Assembly (NCBI GenBank): GCA_029215795.1 | Contig: JARDYH010000004.1 | Coordinates: forward strand, 30,012,001 to 30,076,000 | Length of the DNA stretch: 64,000 bases | Source: Anniella stebbinsi | Lineage: Eukaryota; Chordata; Lepidosauria; Squamata; Anniellidae | Reading direction: 5' to 3' | In this document: positions 47,718-59,142 of the stretch, piece after piece | How positions within the stretch are numbered: position 1 is the stretch's first letter | Layout: each line of letters starts with the position of its first letter | Translations under genes and position numbers: made by a program | The notes under the pieces: model-generated | What the model was told of the DNA's origin: nothing | The model's input: only the letters and a program-made list of their open reading frames with translations | The model's database searches: none

Positions 47718-50511
47718 ATGGCCAGCAAAAGGAAATCCACAACACCTTGTATGATACCATCCAAGACACTGGCATTACAGGGGTCACAGTCAGCCTCTGT
47801 TGATATTGATCATGAAGGAACTCAACAATCTGTTACTCCTGCCACTCTGCCTATTAGTGACACTGTTGTTAATAGCAATCACAACAGCGGGACGTTGTCC
47901 AATGGATATAATGGTATTGTAGATGGTGATACATACAGATGTACATATTGCAATTTTGGCTCTCAAGATGTTAGTCAGTTCCTTGCTCACATTGATTCTG
48001 AACACATAGACTTTAGCAAAGGCCCTTCCTTTGTGTGTGTGCAGTGCAGTTTCCTGGTAAAGAGCGACAAAGAGCTGTCCTGTCACAATGCAGAGCACCA
48101 TGCTGGGGAAACCAGCTTAATCTGGAATGTTGTGAAGCAAGGCAATCACATTGTTGTGGAGCAAACCGCTGGAAATACTGGCACCAATAGCAGTCAAGAT
48201 CTTCTCAGGGATCTCCCTGAGGAAGGTCAAGATAGTCAAGCTGAAATTATTATTACCAAAACCCCCATTATGAAGATAATGAAGACAAAATCAGAAGGTA
48301 AGAAGATCCACATGCTGAAAGAAAATGTATCTAATAAATCAGTCAAGGATCTGGAGACAAAAGGTGGTGAACGGGCATTTACCAATGGATCTGTGCCGGT
48401 GAGCCAGCCAACAACAGGCACAGTCAAATCAACACATGTTCTCAATGGCTCAATAATAGGCAATGTGCCGGTTTTGCAAGCAGGCATCACCCAACTTGTG
48501 CAACTGCATCAGCAGCCACAAGTTCACCAGCAGCTTCCCACATCAAAATCCCTTCCCAAGGTAATGATTCCCTTGAGTAGTATCCCAACATACAATGCAG
48601 CAATGGACTCTAACAGTTTTCTGAAAAACTCTTTCCATAAGTTCCCTTACCCTACCAAAGCTGAGCTTTGCTATTTGACTGTGGTGACCAAATACCCAGA
48701 AGAACAGCTGAAGATTTGGTTTACAGCCCAGAGGTTGAAACAGGGTATTAGTTGGTCACCTGAGGAGATAGAAGATGCACGGAAGAAAATGTTTAACACT
48801 GTGATTCAATCTGTGCCCCAGTCTACCATTACAGTATTGAATACACCTCTAGTTGCAAGCCCTGGTAGTGTTCAGCATCTCTTTCAGGCCAGTTTGCCTG
48901 GACATTCGGTTGGAAAACCTGAAGGAGCAAGTGGTGTGCTGGTCACCCAACCAATAATAACAAATGGACTTCAAGGAACAACCTCATCTCTAGCCATAGC
49001 AGTAACGTCCATTCCAAAGACCCAAATTGCTAAGCCATCAACCACTGTGTCAGTTTCTAGTTCCCCATCCACTGTGAAAGTGGTCAGTGCTGCTCAGTCC
49101 CAGCTCACTGCTTGCCCAAACATAACATCACAGATGTTCTTAGATCCCAACATTTACAAAAATAAGAAGTCTTATGAACAACTGTCTGCACTAAAAAATA
49201 GCTTCTGTAGGAATCAGTTCCCTGGTCATGCCGAAGTTGAACGGCTGACAAAAATCACAGGACTTAATACAAGGGATGTTCGAAAATGGTTTAGTGATAG
49301 GAGATACCATTGTAGAAACATAAGAGGCAGCAAGGCAGTGCATCTTGGAGATAATACAATAATAATTGATTCTGTACCTGAAATTACCTTCACCTCCTCT
49401 CCCAAATCAACCACAGAGTTAACTTCCATATCAACAGCTGCACCTATTGTTCATACCCCAACCCGCCGACAATCCTGGCATCAGACCCCTGATTTCTCTG
49501 CTACAAAGTATAAAGAGAGGGCTCCCAAACAGCTCAGAGCTTTGGAAAGCAGCTTTGCACTAAACCCGTTTCCTCTTGAGGAGGAAGTGGACCGTTTGAG
49601 AAGTGAAACCAAAATGACAAGGAGAGAGATTGACAGCTGGTTCTCTGAGAGAAGGAAAAGACAAATGATCAAAGCAGAGCCATGCATAGAAGAAGATGCT
49701 GCAGACAACTCAGTGGAAGAGGGAGACTCCTCAGATGACTTGAGAGCATCAAGCGAAACTGGCTCATTGGATGCAGCCAGCAGCTCTCAAACGTCAGGTG
49801 AGCGCAAAGTGACTCCTATAAAAATCAACCTTAAGAACTTTAAAGTGACTGAGTCGAATGGCAAAAGTGAGTTGGCAGGCTTGCGCAAAGATGTTCAAAG
49901 AGGGAGCTGTCCTAGCAGGGCTCCCATGCCCCCAAAACGCAAGCCAAACTTTAAAAAGACTGCTCAGCAGAGGCATTTGCTTAAACAGCTCTTTGTACAG
50001 ACCCAACGGCCTACAAATGAACAATATGACCGAATATGTTCTCAGACAGGCCTTCCTAGGACTGAAGTGATTCGCTGGTTTGGGGATAGCCGCTATGGTT
50101 TAAAAAATGGAAATTTGAGGTGGTATCAGAACTACAAGCATGGTGTCTTTCCTAAAGGCCTAGCCCTAGCAGCTTCCAGCGATGCCAGCAAAGAGATTCT
50201 CCAGGACTATTTCCAAAAGAACAAGATGCTTTATGAAGATGACCTCCCGGGTCTATGTGAGAGAACTCAAATGACCACTCCACAGGTCAGGTTGTGGTTT
50301 GCTGAAAGGCTAGACGATGAAAACAAGGCAATATCGGACACAGGCAGCGAAGATCAGTCCTCAGGCATTGGTGAACCAGCCAGCAGCCAAAAAGGGACAA
50401 CTGATGCCTTTTCAGAGGTTTCTGAAAACAGTGAATCCTGGGAGCCCGGAGGTCAAGATGGCAGCTCAGAGCTTGGAGATACAGAGAGTCATCCACCTGC
50501 AGTTCACTTTG
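47716..50511 (+). CDS. ZHX3: ZHX3, main coding exon (two C2H2 fingers, five homeodomains)
   Basis: This exon encodes 931 residues plus one base of codon 932 of zinc fingers and homeoboxes 3, a nuclear transcriptional repressor. ZHX proteins form homo- and heterodimers and bind NF-YA. The start is ATG at 47718, giving MASKRKSTTPCMIP, the conserved ZHX3 N-terminus; an in-frame TTG at 47706 lies inside the intron. Finger 1 uses C75, C78, H91 and H96. Finger 2 uses C107, C110, H123 and H127/H128. The ZHX-family motif ITKTPIMKIMK is at residues 179-189. Homeodomain recognition helices centre on W334 (IWFTAQR), W524 (KWFSDRR), W641 (SWFSERR), W787 (RWFGDSR) and W860 (LWFAERL). An acidic stretch spans about 657-674. 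Length is close to human ZHX3 (956 aa, from memory). The frame is intact with no internal stop. It is not ZHX1 or ZHX2, judging by N-terminus and overall match. An oddity is R764, where paralogues have W. The C-terminal residues come from another exon. Confidence 0.96.
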
Positions 50512-50517
50512 GTAAGA
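50509..50517 (+). promoter_or_regulatory. ZHX3: Splice donor at the end of the ZHX3 coding exon
   Basis: TTG|GTAAGAA (GT at 50512-50513) matches the vertebrate donor consensus. It lies where similarity to ZHX3 stops, shortly after the conserved SEVSENSESWEP segment. Splicing here leaves phase 1. Read-through would add GKKFHTFHNCFC and stop at 50547-50549, a tail with no resemblance to known ZHX3 C-termini. Confidence 0.8.
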
Positions 50518-50574
50518 AATTTCATACCTTCCACAACTGTTTCTGCTAACATGGCCCTCTCCTTGTGGTTGCAG

Positions 50575-50612
50575 CATCAAAAAGGGATTTGAACAAAACA
50601 CTGAAAAACTGA
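50575..50612 (+). CDS. ZHX3: Candidate ZHX3 terminal coding segment after a 63-nt intron
   Basis: TTGCAG ends at 50574. It is preceded by a pyrimidine-rich run and a near-perfect branch-point sequence (TGCTAAC, 50544-50550). Joined in phase 1 to the main exon, it would add ASKRDLNKTLKN and stop at TGA 50610-50612. The human C-terminus, as I recall it, also begins with a split Ala codon and ends in a short basic/acidic tail of similar length. A 63-nt intron is at or below the usual vertebrate minimum, so this is only a candidate. The true last exon may be further downstream or outside the window. Confidence 0.35.
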
Positions 50613-51435
50613 TGAGCAAATTAAGAATTTGAGAATTAATTTTGCTTCACCTTATTGGTGGCGGCAGGGAGTAAGGAAGGGATACAGAAGTATACGAATG
50701 CTTCCCTTCCTCCTGTGATTGTTGCTGCTGATGCTGTGTTTAGATAGAAATTCTCTCCATCCTGCATGGGGAACATTGTCATTTGTCACTGAGATCATCC
50801 GAAATGCTGGTTTGGGGTAGATCACTAACTTGTATGGAAATATGAAGAGCAGTTCGTATCTTTGACTTAATCATTCCTTCCACAGGTCATGGTGATTGTA
50901 GCCATGTTCTGGCATTCCCCTCATGCAATTAACAATCACAATGGAGACAGAAAGTGGCCTGTACCCACTGCCCCAATCCCATATCCCTGCCATCCCAACA
51001 TCTGTGGGTTGGGAGGACATCTATACAGGAGAGCCTCCTTTGTATATAGACTTCCCCCCATGATGTGCTAGCCGGTGTGTTCAGGAGGGGAGCGAAGCAT
51101 GTAGAGAAGACTCCATGGATAAATCATTGGTGAGGGGGAGCATTATGCATGTAGAACAGACTCCGCTCTGCAGACCACCTCCCTGCCCATGAATGGATTG
51201 GAAGGGGGCAGGGACATGACAGCAGAGATGGAGCAGAAGGCACACACAATTGTTAAAGTTCGGGGAATGCCTGAATATGGCTCAGAAGTAAGAAATGTGC
51301 CTTAGCTCAAAAATATTGGAAAAGAATAAAACTTAATATAGAAAAATATTTAGGATATGGACCCTTTAATTTTTCTTTTTATTGAAGGGTCAGTAACTCA
51401 ACAGCAAAAGAAATTAGTGCCTGTATTAGCTTTTT
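50613..51435. other. ZHX3 3' intron or 3' UTR
   Basis: Immediately follows the candidate terminal segment. Moderately GC-rich around 50900-51240 with no clear polyadenylation site and no conserved frame. AAGAATAAAAC near 51322 is a weak match to a poly(A) signal context. Its role depends on which terminal exon is used. Confidence 0.4.
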
Positions 51436-51439
51436 AAAA

Positions 51440-51790
51440 AATATATATTTACTGGATTTATATACCAATCTATATCTAAAACGATTCCCAGGTGGTGAAC
51501 AATAAAAGAATCAAATTACAGAATTAAAATATTTAAATTCCGATTATGTCAATCAGGTTAGGTGTGTTTGAATTAAAAATGTCTTCAGCTGGCACTGAAA
51601 ATGAAACAATGTTGGTGCTTGCCTGACATCATCAGGCAGGGAATTCCACAGAGAGGAAGCCAATACACTGAAGGCTGTCTTCCAAGTAGACTCCATATGG
51701 ACTGCAGATCAATGGAGAACCGCTGAAGATGTGGAGCACTTCATCTGATCTCAGTGGGCAGGTTGGCCAGGGAAAAGCATTGCCTGCTAG
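51440..51790 (+). repeat. Dispersed repeat, same family
   Basis: TATTTACTGGATTTATATAC, GTCTTCAGCTGGCACTGAAA, GGCAGGGAATTCCACAGAGA and GATCTCAGTGGGCAGGTTGG. Both proximal and distal parts are present, diverged. Confidence 0.55.
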
Positions 51791-52883
51791 GATAATGTAT
51801 GCAGAGAATTGGAGATCTCAAAAATGTGAAACCTAGCAATGATGGCTAAATAAATTCATTATATTAGAACAAAAGAGAACAGACAGAGATGGGATAGCTT
51901 TGAAGAAAAAAGGAAACCTTTTATTGATTATTGTAAAAAGAATTTAATATATCCTAATGTGAACTATTTTTCTTTGGCTTTCATAGGCAACATTTAGCCC
52001 TCACTCCCCCCCCCCATTATAACCTCCAGAAAGAAAAGGGTTAAAACAATTTTGGGGGTGGGAATAGCATCTGGCTGCCCCAAAGGTTACATTTATCTTG
52101 CTTGCAACATAAAGTTGGCCATTTTAGGGCTCCATAACTGCCAAGGAGCCCTAAAAAGGTCAGTTAGCTTGCACACAAAGTAGATTTGACTTTTTTGTCA
52201 TTCTGTAGTAATGGATCCCAGTAGTACTGGATCCCAGTATTAACTCTAAAATAATAATTATAATTAAAAAAAATAATTTTCAGGTCACCTGATAGAATGT
52301 GAACCACAGTGGGGGATGTGGTAGGGTGTCCCCCAGACCTCCTGAAGTTAGGCACTCCTGGTTTATATAAACAATATCTTGTAATGTTTTTCCTTCTTGT
52401 TCCATTGAAATTTATTCTTATGTGGAAATGTGTTTTGAGGATTACTAGAATAAGATGAGCTTTGTTTGCATATTTTATACTATAGTGAAGTGGCATTGTT
52501 TTGTTATAATTAAATTACAATTGAAATGTGGGGAGAGAGAGAGAGAAAACAGCAACCAAGGAAGGGTTCTATCCCAACTTAGTTGTACTTAGAGTGGGAC
52601 TTCTTCATCATAACTAGACTAACTCACATTGGTCTTAATGGGTCTATTCTAAATTTGCCTAAGTCTGGATCCAGCCCATTATTTATATGGCACCATGTAT
52701 GGTGGCATTATATGGAGCAACATAAACAAAACAAAAGTGGTAATTGAAATTACAACCATAGAGGAAACAATAAAGACAGGGTTGGGGTGACAAGGGATAA
52801 GCAAGAGCAGATGCGGTTATGGGTACCTAGGTTTCAACTTCAGTGTGGGTAAGTATTAAGGGGACTGGTCTGAAGACTTTGTG

Positions 52884-52898
52884 GAAATGGTGGGTTTT
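52884..52898. repeat. Target-site duplication, left copy (L1)
   Basis: GAAATGGTGGGTTTT, identical to 53285-53299. It directly abuts the T-run that forms the L1 poly(A) tail on the opposite strand. Confidence 0.88.
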
Positions 52899-53284
52899 TT
52901 TTTATATATATATAATTTTTATTAATTTTTAACACAATAAACATACACATAATACACAATATAAAACAACTACAACCCTCAACTTCCCCCGTGCACCCCC
53001 CCCCCCGAGACCTTCTCATAATCATTCCTCCTCCTTCCAAAATTTTAACGATTCTTTTGACGGCGTTTGTCCCTTTCCCGACCTTAAAACATATTCCAAA
53101 AAGGGACTCCATATTTCTCCAAAATCACTCTTACTGGACATTCCCCTCTTTATTTTCATTTTACATGTCAACATATCATTCAAAGCCATATCCCAAATTT
53201 CTTTATACCATTCTTCTATTGTATAGCTTCGTTGCCCTTTCCAATTTTTAGCAATAATTATTCTAACAGGTGCCAGGAGGTTGT
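52899..53284 (-). mobile_element. 5'-truncated L1 LINE with 15-bp target-site duplication
   Basis: The minus strand encodes the C-terminal end of L1 ORF2 (RIIIAKNWKGQ, EEWYKEIWDMALNDML) and runs in frame to a stop, with no lesion in what remains. A short 3' UTR follows and then a T-run/(TA)n on the + strand, which is the poly(A) tail of the element. The insertion is bounded by a perfect direct repeat GAAATGGTGGGTTTT at 52884-52898 and 53285-53299. Intact TSD, tail and frame indicate a recent insertion. Confidence 0.9.
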
Positions 53285-53299
53285 GAAATGGTGGGTTTT
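53285..53299. repeat. Target-site duplication, right copy (L1)
   Basis: GAAATGGTGGGTTTT, identical to 52884-52898. It marks the 5' truncation point of the minus-strand L1. Confidence 0.88.
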
Positions 53300-53337
53300 G
53301 AGGAGAGATATGAAGTGGGAGAGAGACAACATGACAC

Positions 53338-53690
53338 AGAGCTCCATCAGATGAGCGTTTTATTGCACACTTGTTATTGGGCACTCACAGATTTTCGCGG
53401 GTCCCTCTCACGACGTCATCTGCCTCCCGCCCCTTCTAGCCTTCTTTGCACAACAAAAACACACCCCAGTAAGTCTGACTTATCTTTAAAGACAGAAGTT
53501 GTTGCTGTTTCCTGCTGTGTGCAGAAGAAGCAGTGGGATCAAAACAGCCCACTGAATGGGCCACGTGCACGTTGTTTACTTCCTCTTTGAAAAGAGGAAG
53601 CAATGAGGGACAAACGTGTGAGCAGAAAAGTGATGGTAAGCAAACGCGATTTCCCCCCTTATGTTGATGCAGATAGGAGGAGGTCCAGTC
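53338..53690. mobile_element. MITE-like element fragment (AGAGCTCCATCA terminus)
   Basis: The left end AGAGCTCCATCAGATGAGCG shares its first 12 bases with the terminal inverted repeat of the 6.7/10.7 kb pair. The interior (GCACTCACAGATTTTCGCGG, CACCCCAGTAAGTCTGACTT) is unlike that pair and has several CpGs that would be lost in an old copy. The opposite end was not found. Open frames across it are not gene-like. Confidence 0.5.
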
Positions 53691-54585
53691 ATAATGAGCA
53701 GCAAGGGAGAAAGAACTGAATCGTTTAGGAGGGCAGGAGACTTTTGGCCTTTTGATGATAGAAAAGTGGGAGGAGCAGGGATCAATGGCCAGGGATATAA
53801 CATACAATAAGTTCAGAAAGACAGCTGGGTCAGGACAACTTCTTAACCACTCACCCATACCATCGGCAGGAATTTTAAAGTTCAGTTCTCTGTAACCTTT
53901 CTCCACCCACTTCTCAGCACAGCTGAGGTCATGGTGACTTTGTTTTTTCCACTCTCTCTTGGCCTTTCTGCTTGCTCATTCTTCCAGTATTGTAAAATAT
54001 AATTGTAACGCCCATGTGTATTGCTTTCAGAAACGGATTGAACCGGCACGGCCTCTCTCTGGAAGGATCTTCTGTTACCTTTGTGAGGACTCAGCAGCTG
54101 CGGGGCTCAGCCTGAAACTCCGTTGCAAGGTCCTGAGGAAACACTGCCATAATGCCAAGATTTTTTTATTTTTTTTTAAAGCACATTGGGAAGTTGGGGG
54201 GGGAGGGGGGGGAAAGAGATCAACCAAGACAATCTTGGTTTTTGGGGGGCAGTCGAACAGTCTGCTGCCTCATCTAGCACATGGAACATAGTCTGGCACA
54301 GTGCTGGCAAGATTTTCTCTCTCATCTAGATTACAACTTTCTGTTTTGTTTTCCAGTGGACAATTTCTTTCAAGCTTCATATCTATAATATGGAACCAGC
54401 TTGTTAATATTACCAACTGGGCTGCACACAGTATCATGAATTTGGGGGCATTGTGTTCAACATTCTTGATTCGTAGAAATGGACTATCATTGTCACAATA
54501 TATTTTTGAATTCTTTCAGTGTTTGTTCTCTGAAGGCTCAGTCACGGCATATATGCTCCTCATGTTTTGAGTGTCGAGTTTTGGA

Positions 54586-54668
54586 AATCTAGGCGGCAAT
54601 CTATACCCACTAACAAGGGAGTAAGTCCTATCGAAACCAATAGGAATTTCTTCCAAGTAGACATAGCG
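54586..54668. repeat. Short ancient dispersed repeat
   Basis: GGCGGCAATCTATACCCACT, GGGAGTAAGTCCTATCGAAA and ACCAATAGGAATTTCTTCCA are a form of the very common squamate 'AAGTAAGTCCCATTGA' unit. Degraded versions are at about 2446-2535 and 62975-63125. Confidence 0.5.
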
Positions 54669-54674
54669 TTGTGC

Positions 54675-54784
<110 letters not shown>

Positions 54785-56077
54785 TTTCAGGTATAAGTCT
54801 GATGAGGAACATTTCCAGTTTCATGCACAAAATCAGGAAAAAATATGGCTCACTGGAAGAATTTTTCATTGGGCATCAGTTTTGGCATTCACTGTTGAAT
54901 GCAATCCGGTAACTAGTAGGGCAGAAATCTAGAAAGAAAAAGGGGAAATCTGTCACCATTCCATCTGAAATGACAAACAATGTGAGGCTTTCCTACGTAA
55001 AATATATATCTATTAATCTACAAATTGACAAAATTGGGGTGGGGGGGTAAATTCTAATCCAGAATGTGGGGTTTTCTTCATTGTTAAAAGCAAACCAATG
55101 TATTATTTTTATTAAGAAGACTCTAAGAGTAAAATGTAATATTTCAGTTAATTGCAGTCAGGAAGGCATCTAGTTCACAGACACCACACCTTATCTACAA
55201 CCCCACCCTCCCAGTGTATCAACAAGACATGACCTGGGCCTTTTTGCATGTAACAGCTGCAGATCATGGGTTAATTAGATCCCATACTTTACTTCATAGA
55301 GATGCACCTTTAGTAACTTTTGCCATTTCCCCCAGTTTTTCTAGTCATTTATGAGCTATGCTGAATGCACAGTTAGTCTTATACACTTTAATAGGAGGGC
55401 ATGTCCTACCTACCTGGGTCTTGGCTTACTTATTGTTTTGAAAATGTTTTATTTAATTATTTTAATAGTATGGAAATGTTTAATTTAATGTGCTGGAGTT
55501 TATTTCTAATGGAAGGAAATGTTTATTTAAATGGGATAGTGGGTGTTTCTGAGCAACTGTTTTACTGGGTAGACTTAAGGAAGCCCGCTCTTCCTTAGAA
55601 TCACCTCTGGAATCTTCTCTGAAGATGGTTTTAGATCCTAGCTGTCATATTATGCTTAAGTGTTCACCTCCGATCTCTTGTTTGGAAGACTGGTTTGTGT
55701 AACACTTTTGTTGAGAAACTGAGAGAACCTCTCTTGTTGCATCCAAATTTGATTAGCTTTAGAGCATCTTCTCCTTTTGAGTCCATCTCAAAAAGGATTT
55801 CTCAAGCCATTGATTTCAGGGCTGTGTGTTGCATAAGCCCACAAATGCACAATGTATTATTGGCCACAGAATTCAGTTTTATGAGAATCTCAGGGTGAAA
55901 TACACATATTGGATTGGACCCAAGATCTCCCTTTTGTGGATGGATGGTTAGTTGGTTGGATGGATGGATGGGCAAGCTCTGGTCATGAAAGGTGCCTATA
56001 CCAGATTTTCTGGGATTCCCCTCTGCCCCACACAACAGTTCACCTCATTCAGCAGAGTCCCCCAGACTTCTGTGTAG

Positions 56078-56400
56078 CACAAGGGTAGGGAACCTCTTTC
56101 AACCCAAGACTGAATTTAAGTTTGGAGATGTTCTCGGTGGCTGCATTCCAAAGACAAAAGGGGTGGTTCCGAAATACCAAAAATACTGGCATATTTTAGC
56201 TTAAAGCTCTTACTGCCAATAATTATGCTTTAGGAAAGGCATTTCAGCCTTTTAGAATGGGGGAAATGCATTTAAAAGCTGGACAAACACCAAAAATTCA
56301 GTGGTCAGGGGGAAAAGGGATGTGGCCATCTGAAGAACCCCTGGAAGGTTGGATTGGGATGCCAGGCCTGAGGTCTTCCCTCCCCAGTGTAATATTTTCA
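56078..56400 (+). repeat. Dispersed repeat, family of 13.3 and 44.4 kb
   Basis: CTTTCAACCCAAGACTGAAT, ATACTGGCATATTTTAGCTT, CTGCCAATAATTATGCTTTA and TTTCAGCCTTTTAGAATGGG, colinear with the reverse of 44.4-44.8 kb. Confidence 0.55.
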
Positions 56401-56586
56401 GGGGGCTGCCATGGGGAGGAGGGGAGGGAGGTCTGCTTCCGCCAGTCCAGTTGCACACACCTAAGTCTAGATCCAACCCTATGTGTAATTCTGGGACTTA
56501 TTTATTTATTGCATTTTTTTTAAAAAATTACACCATGCAGCCGCTGATGGTGCAAATTGAAATGAAAGACCAGAACACTGGTTCTA

Positions 56587-56680
<94 letters not shown>
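56587..56680. repeat. Compound (TG)n(AG)n microsatellite
   Basis: About 11 TG units then about 35 AG units with one AAAG interruption. Confidence 0.95.
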
Positions 56681-56699
56681 AGCCTCTTCTCTTTCTTCT

Positions 56700-58990
56700 G
56701 TTCTATTGTATGAGAAGAAAATACATTGGTGCAAAAGCTTTTGGCCCAGAACGTTTTCTCTAAAAGATTGCATGGATACACACAACCCTGATTTTATATT
56801 AAGCATCAATCCACATTTTGAAGAAAAAGCACTAGTGATACTTGCATAACATCTCTGGGAGTTTGCCATGCAAAGTGCTGCCCTTCAGCACAATTTATAT
56901 TCGGGTTCAAAAGAATGATTTTGTATTTTGGAGCTCAGACCCAGACAGGCTTTTTACTTAGGTTCTTGGGCTAGTTACTTTTCTGTTAGTCTCATGAGTT
57001 TGCCTCCTGAGAAATGAGTGTTTTGTTAACTGGCCATGCCCACCATGGCAGTCATTTTATGAATGAGCAAGCCTCTCGCCATTGCAACCATTTTGTGAAA
57101 GTGCCCATGATGCTCTAAAAATTCCAGATCTGCCCACTAACTCAAAGAGACCCATGTTCTAAGTAGAGAAGACTGTTTATTTTATATTGTTTTTCTCCTT
57201 CTCGCACATGCCTATCGAAGTCTTCTTACCCATCTCCTCTCATTTCTTCTCCCCTTCTTCTTTCATGGTTAACTTGTACCCTATCCCCAACTACCTGTTT
57301 CTTTCATCTCTTCCTCCTGCTGCTTTTACATTCTCCGCCCCCTGTAACAGCTTCCCTCTCTTATCCTCTTCCTGTTTATTCCCAGTTCTTTTAAAATTAT
57401 CATAATCATTAAGAATATTAGCTTTGCTCTTTCGCCAACTCCTGCTGCCTCTCCTGCCTATGCAGTGTGCCTGATGCATCCATGCACCGCATGGTCAAAA
57501 ACAGAGGCACTGGGGGTCTGTCGCACTGAAACCCACCTGAAAGTTGGCTGAGACCCACTGGTGGGTCCCAACCCACAGGTCAAAAAACACTGTGTTAAGA
57601 TGTTTGACCCAAAGAGTGTAACTTCAATTTACAGTAATGCCTTCAGAGAACAAACGCAGGTTATTGATGTGGGGTACAGTCTCCTCAGGAATTTGTGGGC
57701 CATTTCCATTGAAATGAATGGGAACTAAGCTAGAGCTCCCAAATGGAAGAGCAGCCTTAAGCACTTCAGTAGAACCGGCACAGGAGCAGTTCTTGGTAGG
57801 TTATACCCTTGCTTTCCTGTGTCTGTCAGTCCATGAGGTTCGTTTGAAATATACACACATACAGTACATATATGCAGTTATTTTATGCACAGCCGCTATA
57901 TTAACATTTTTACATGTATAGATTGCTGTATAATTGGAAACCTCACTCCACTTTTTGAGGAGCACATGGTTTTTGTGTACACTTAAAAGGACTGACAGCA
58001 TATGTGAAGTGGCTATCTGGTGTCAGCATGAAATGATTACTTAGGTTGTAGCATGAGCGTCCTTACTTGGAAAGAAAGGTTTGCTCACAACCCACTTCCA
58101 TGTAACTGTTGTAGAATCAGGTTGGCCAAGCTTAGCAACAGATTTAACATTTAGATGGTGTATGCGGATTGCAAGTCTTGAGTTCAGGAATGGCAGATCA
58201 GTTTTATCCTTTCTTGATTGGCATGGGAGCAGTTCTTGGAAAAGTCATGCACAAAATTCACTGGGTTTGAGGGATGTTGTGGTAGCTTGTGATAAAGTAG
58301 ATGTTTATTATAATCAATGGGTTTGTCCCCTGTTGTAGGCAACAACCAAACACCAACACCAATTCTGCTCCTAAAACAGTGCAAACACCAACTGTATGGC
58401 TGCCTCCTTCTGCAATGCAGTTAGTTAATATGGATCAATTGAATGCAGAGATTATGGTGGTTGCTAGCACATCTGTGCTTGATCCAACACTTCTTTTGGG
58501 GCATGTAACTTCCAGTGGACGAACTGACACACACAGAGGGGTACCCTCTGAAGCATCCCCCTCTGAAAGGGTTCATCTCTTTGGGTGCACATGGAGCCAC
58601 ACTCATTCTATTGAGCAAAAAGGAAACCACCATGTCCAGAAGCGCCATACTCATTGCAATGCATACGGACTTGGGGAACTTGGTTGTCTAACAATTCATA
58701 GGTGCATACTCTGTTTTCTGTCCTGCATCCAATTCAAATTCATATGCCATGCCGTAATTAGGCTTGGAGTGTGCAAGAGAGAGTTGATTTGAAACAGGGG
58801 AAATTACTAGCTAGGTTATGTGTGTCATCCAACTTTGTAGAGCAAAAAGCACAGCTTTTGAGGCAAAACATTAGGGGCAACTATGTAGTTGCAGGCTAGG
58901 CATTGATATCTCCTTAGTGGTTTCACATTAGTGTTTCTTGTCACAGGAAGCATTACCACAATTTTGCACAGGTCTTCTGTTAAGATAATC
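56700..58990. other. Unannotated non-coding stretch
   Basis: ACTGGCCATGCCCACCATGG and CCATTGCAACCATTTTGTGA (57030-57100) look like the same repeat type as 11.75 kb. The 163-codon frame at 58301-58792 has no recognisable domain. Confidence 0.45.
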
Positions 58991-59007
58991 TTGAGCTAGA
59001 AGCATTT

Positions 59008-59142
59008 GGAAGAGCCATATCTCAGTGGAAGAGTACATGTTTTGCACTCAGAAGGTCCCAGGTTCAATTCCTGGCAGCTCTACCTAGGCCTGTAGACAAT
59101 ACTAAGTTCAGTGGTCTGATTCAGTCTAAAGCAGCTTCCCGA
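59008..59142 (+). mobile_element. tRNA-derived SINE with well-preserved promoter boxes
   Basis: AGCCATATCTCAGTGGAAGA, then GTCCCAGGTTCAATTCCTGG (B box), then GACAATACTAAGTTCAGTGG and AAAGCAGCTTCCC. The middle is shortened. It looks tRNA-like but the cloverleaf cannot close. Confidence 0.75.

Noticed and set aside
53285..53384. Upstream extension of the L1 frame on the minus strand
   Set aside because: The TSD at 53285-53299 marks the insertion edge. Open frame beyond it is chance.
53436..53906. 156-codon minus-strand frame
   Set aside because: It crosses a MITE-like repeat and unrelated flank, with low-complexity composition and no protein resemblance.
56528..56869. 113-codon minus frame with Ser-Leu repeats
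   Set aside because: Microsatellite artefact.
58301..58792. 163-codon + strand frame preceded by an acceptor-like TGTTGTAG (about 58338)
   Set aside because: No recognisable domain. In the phase required by the ZHX3 donor it gives an unrelated sequence ending after about 28 codons, unlike ZHX3 C-termini.
59008..59090. Apparent tRNA gene
   Set aside because: It has box-like motifs but no closed acceptor or anticodon stems, and continues into a SINE tail.
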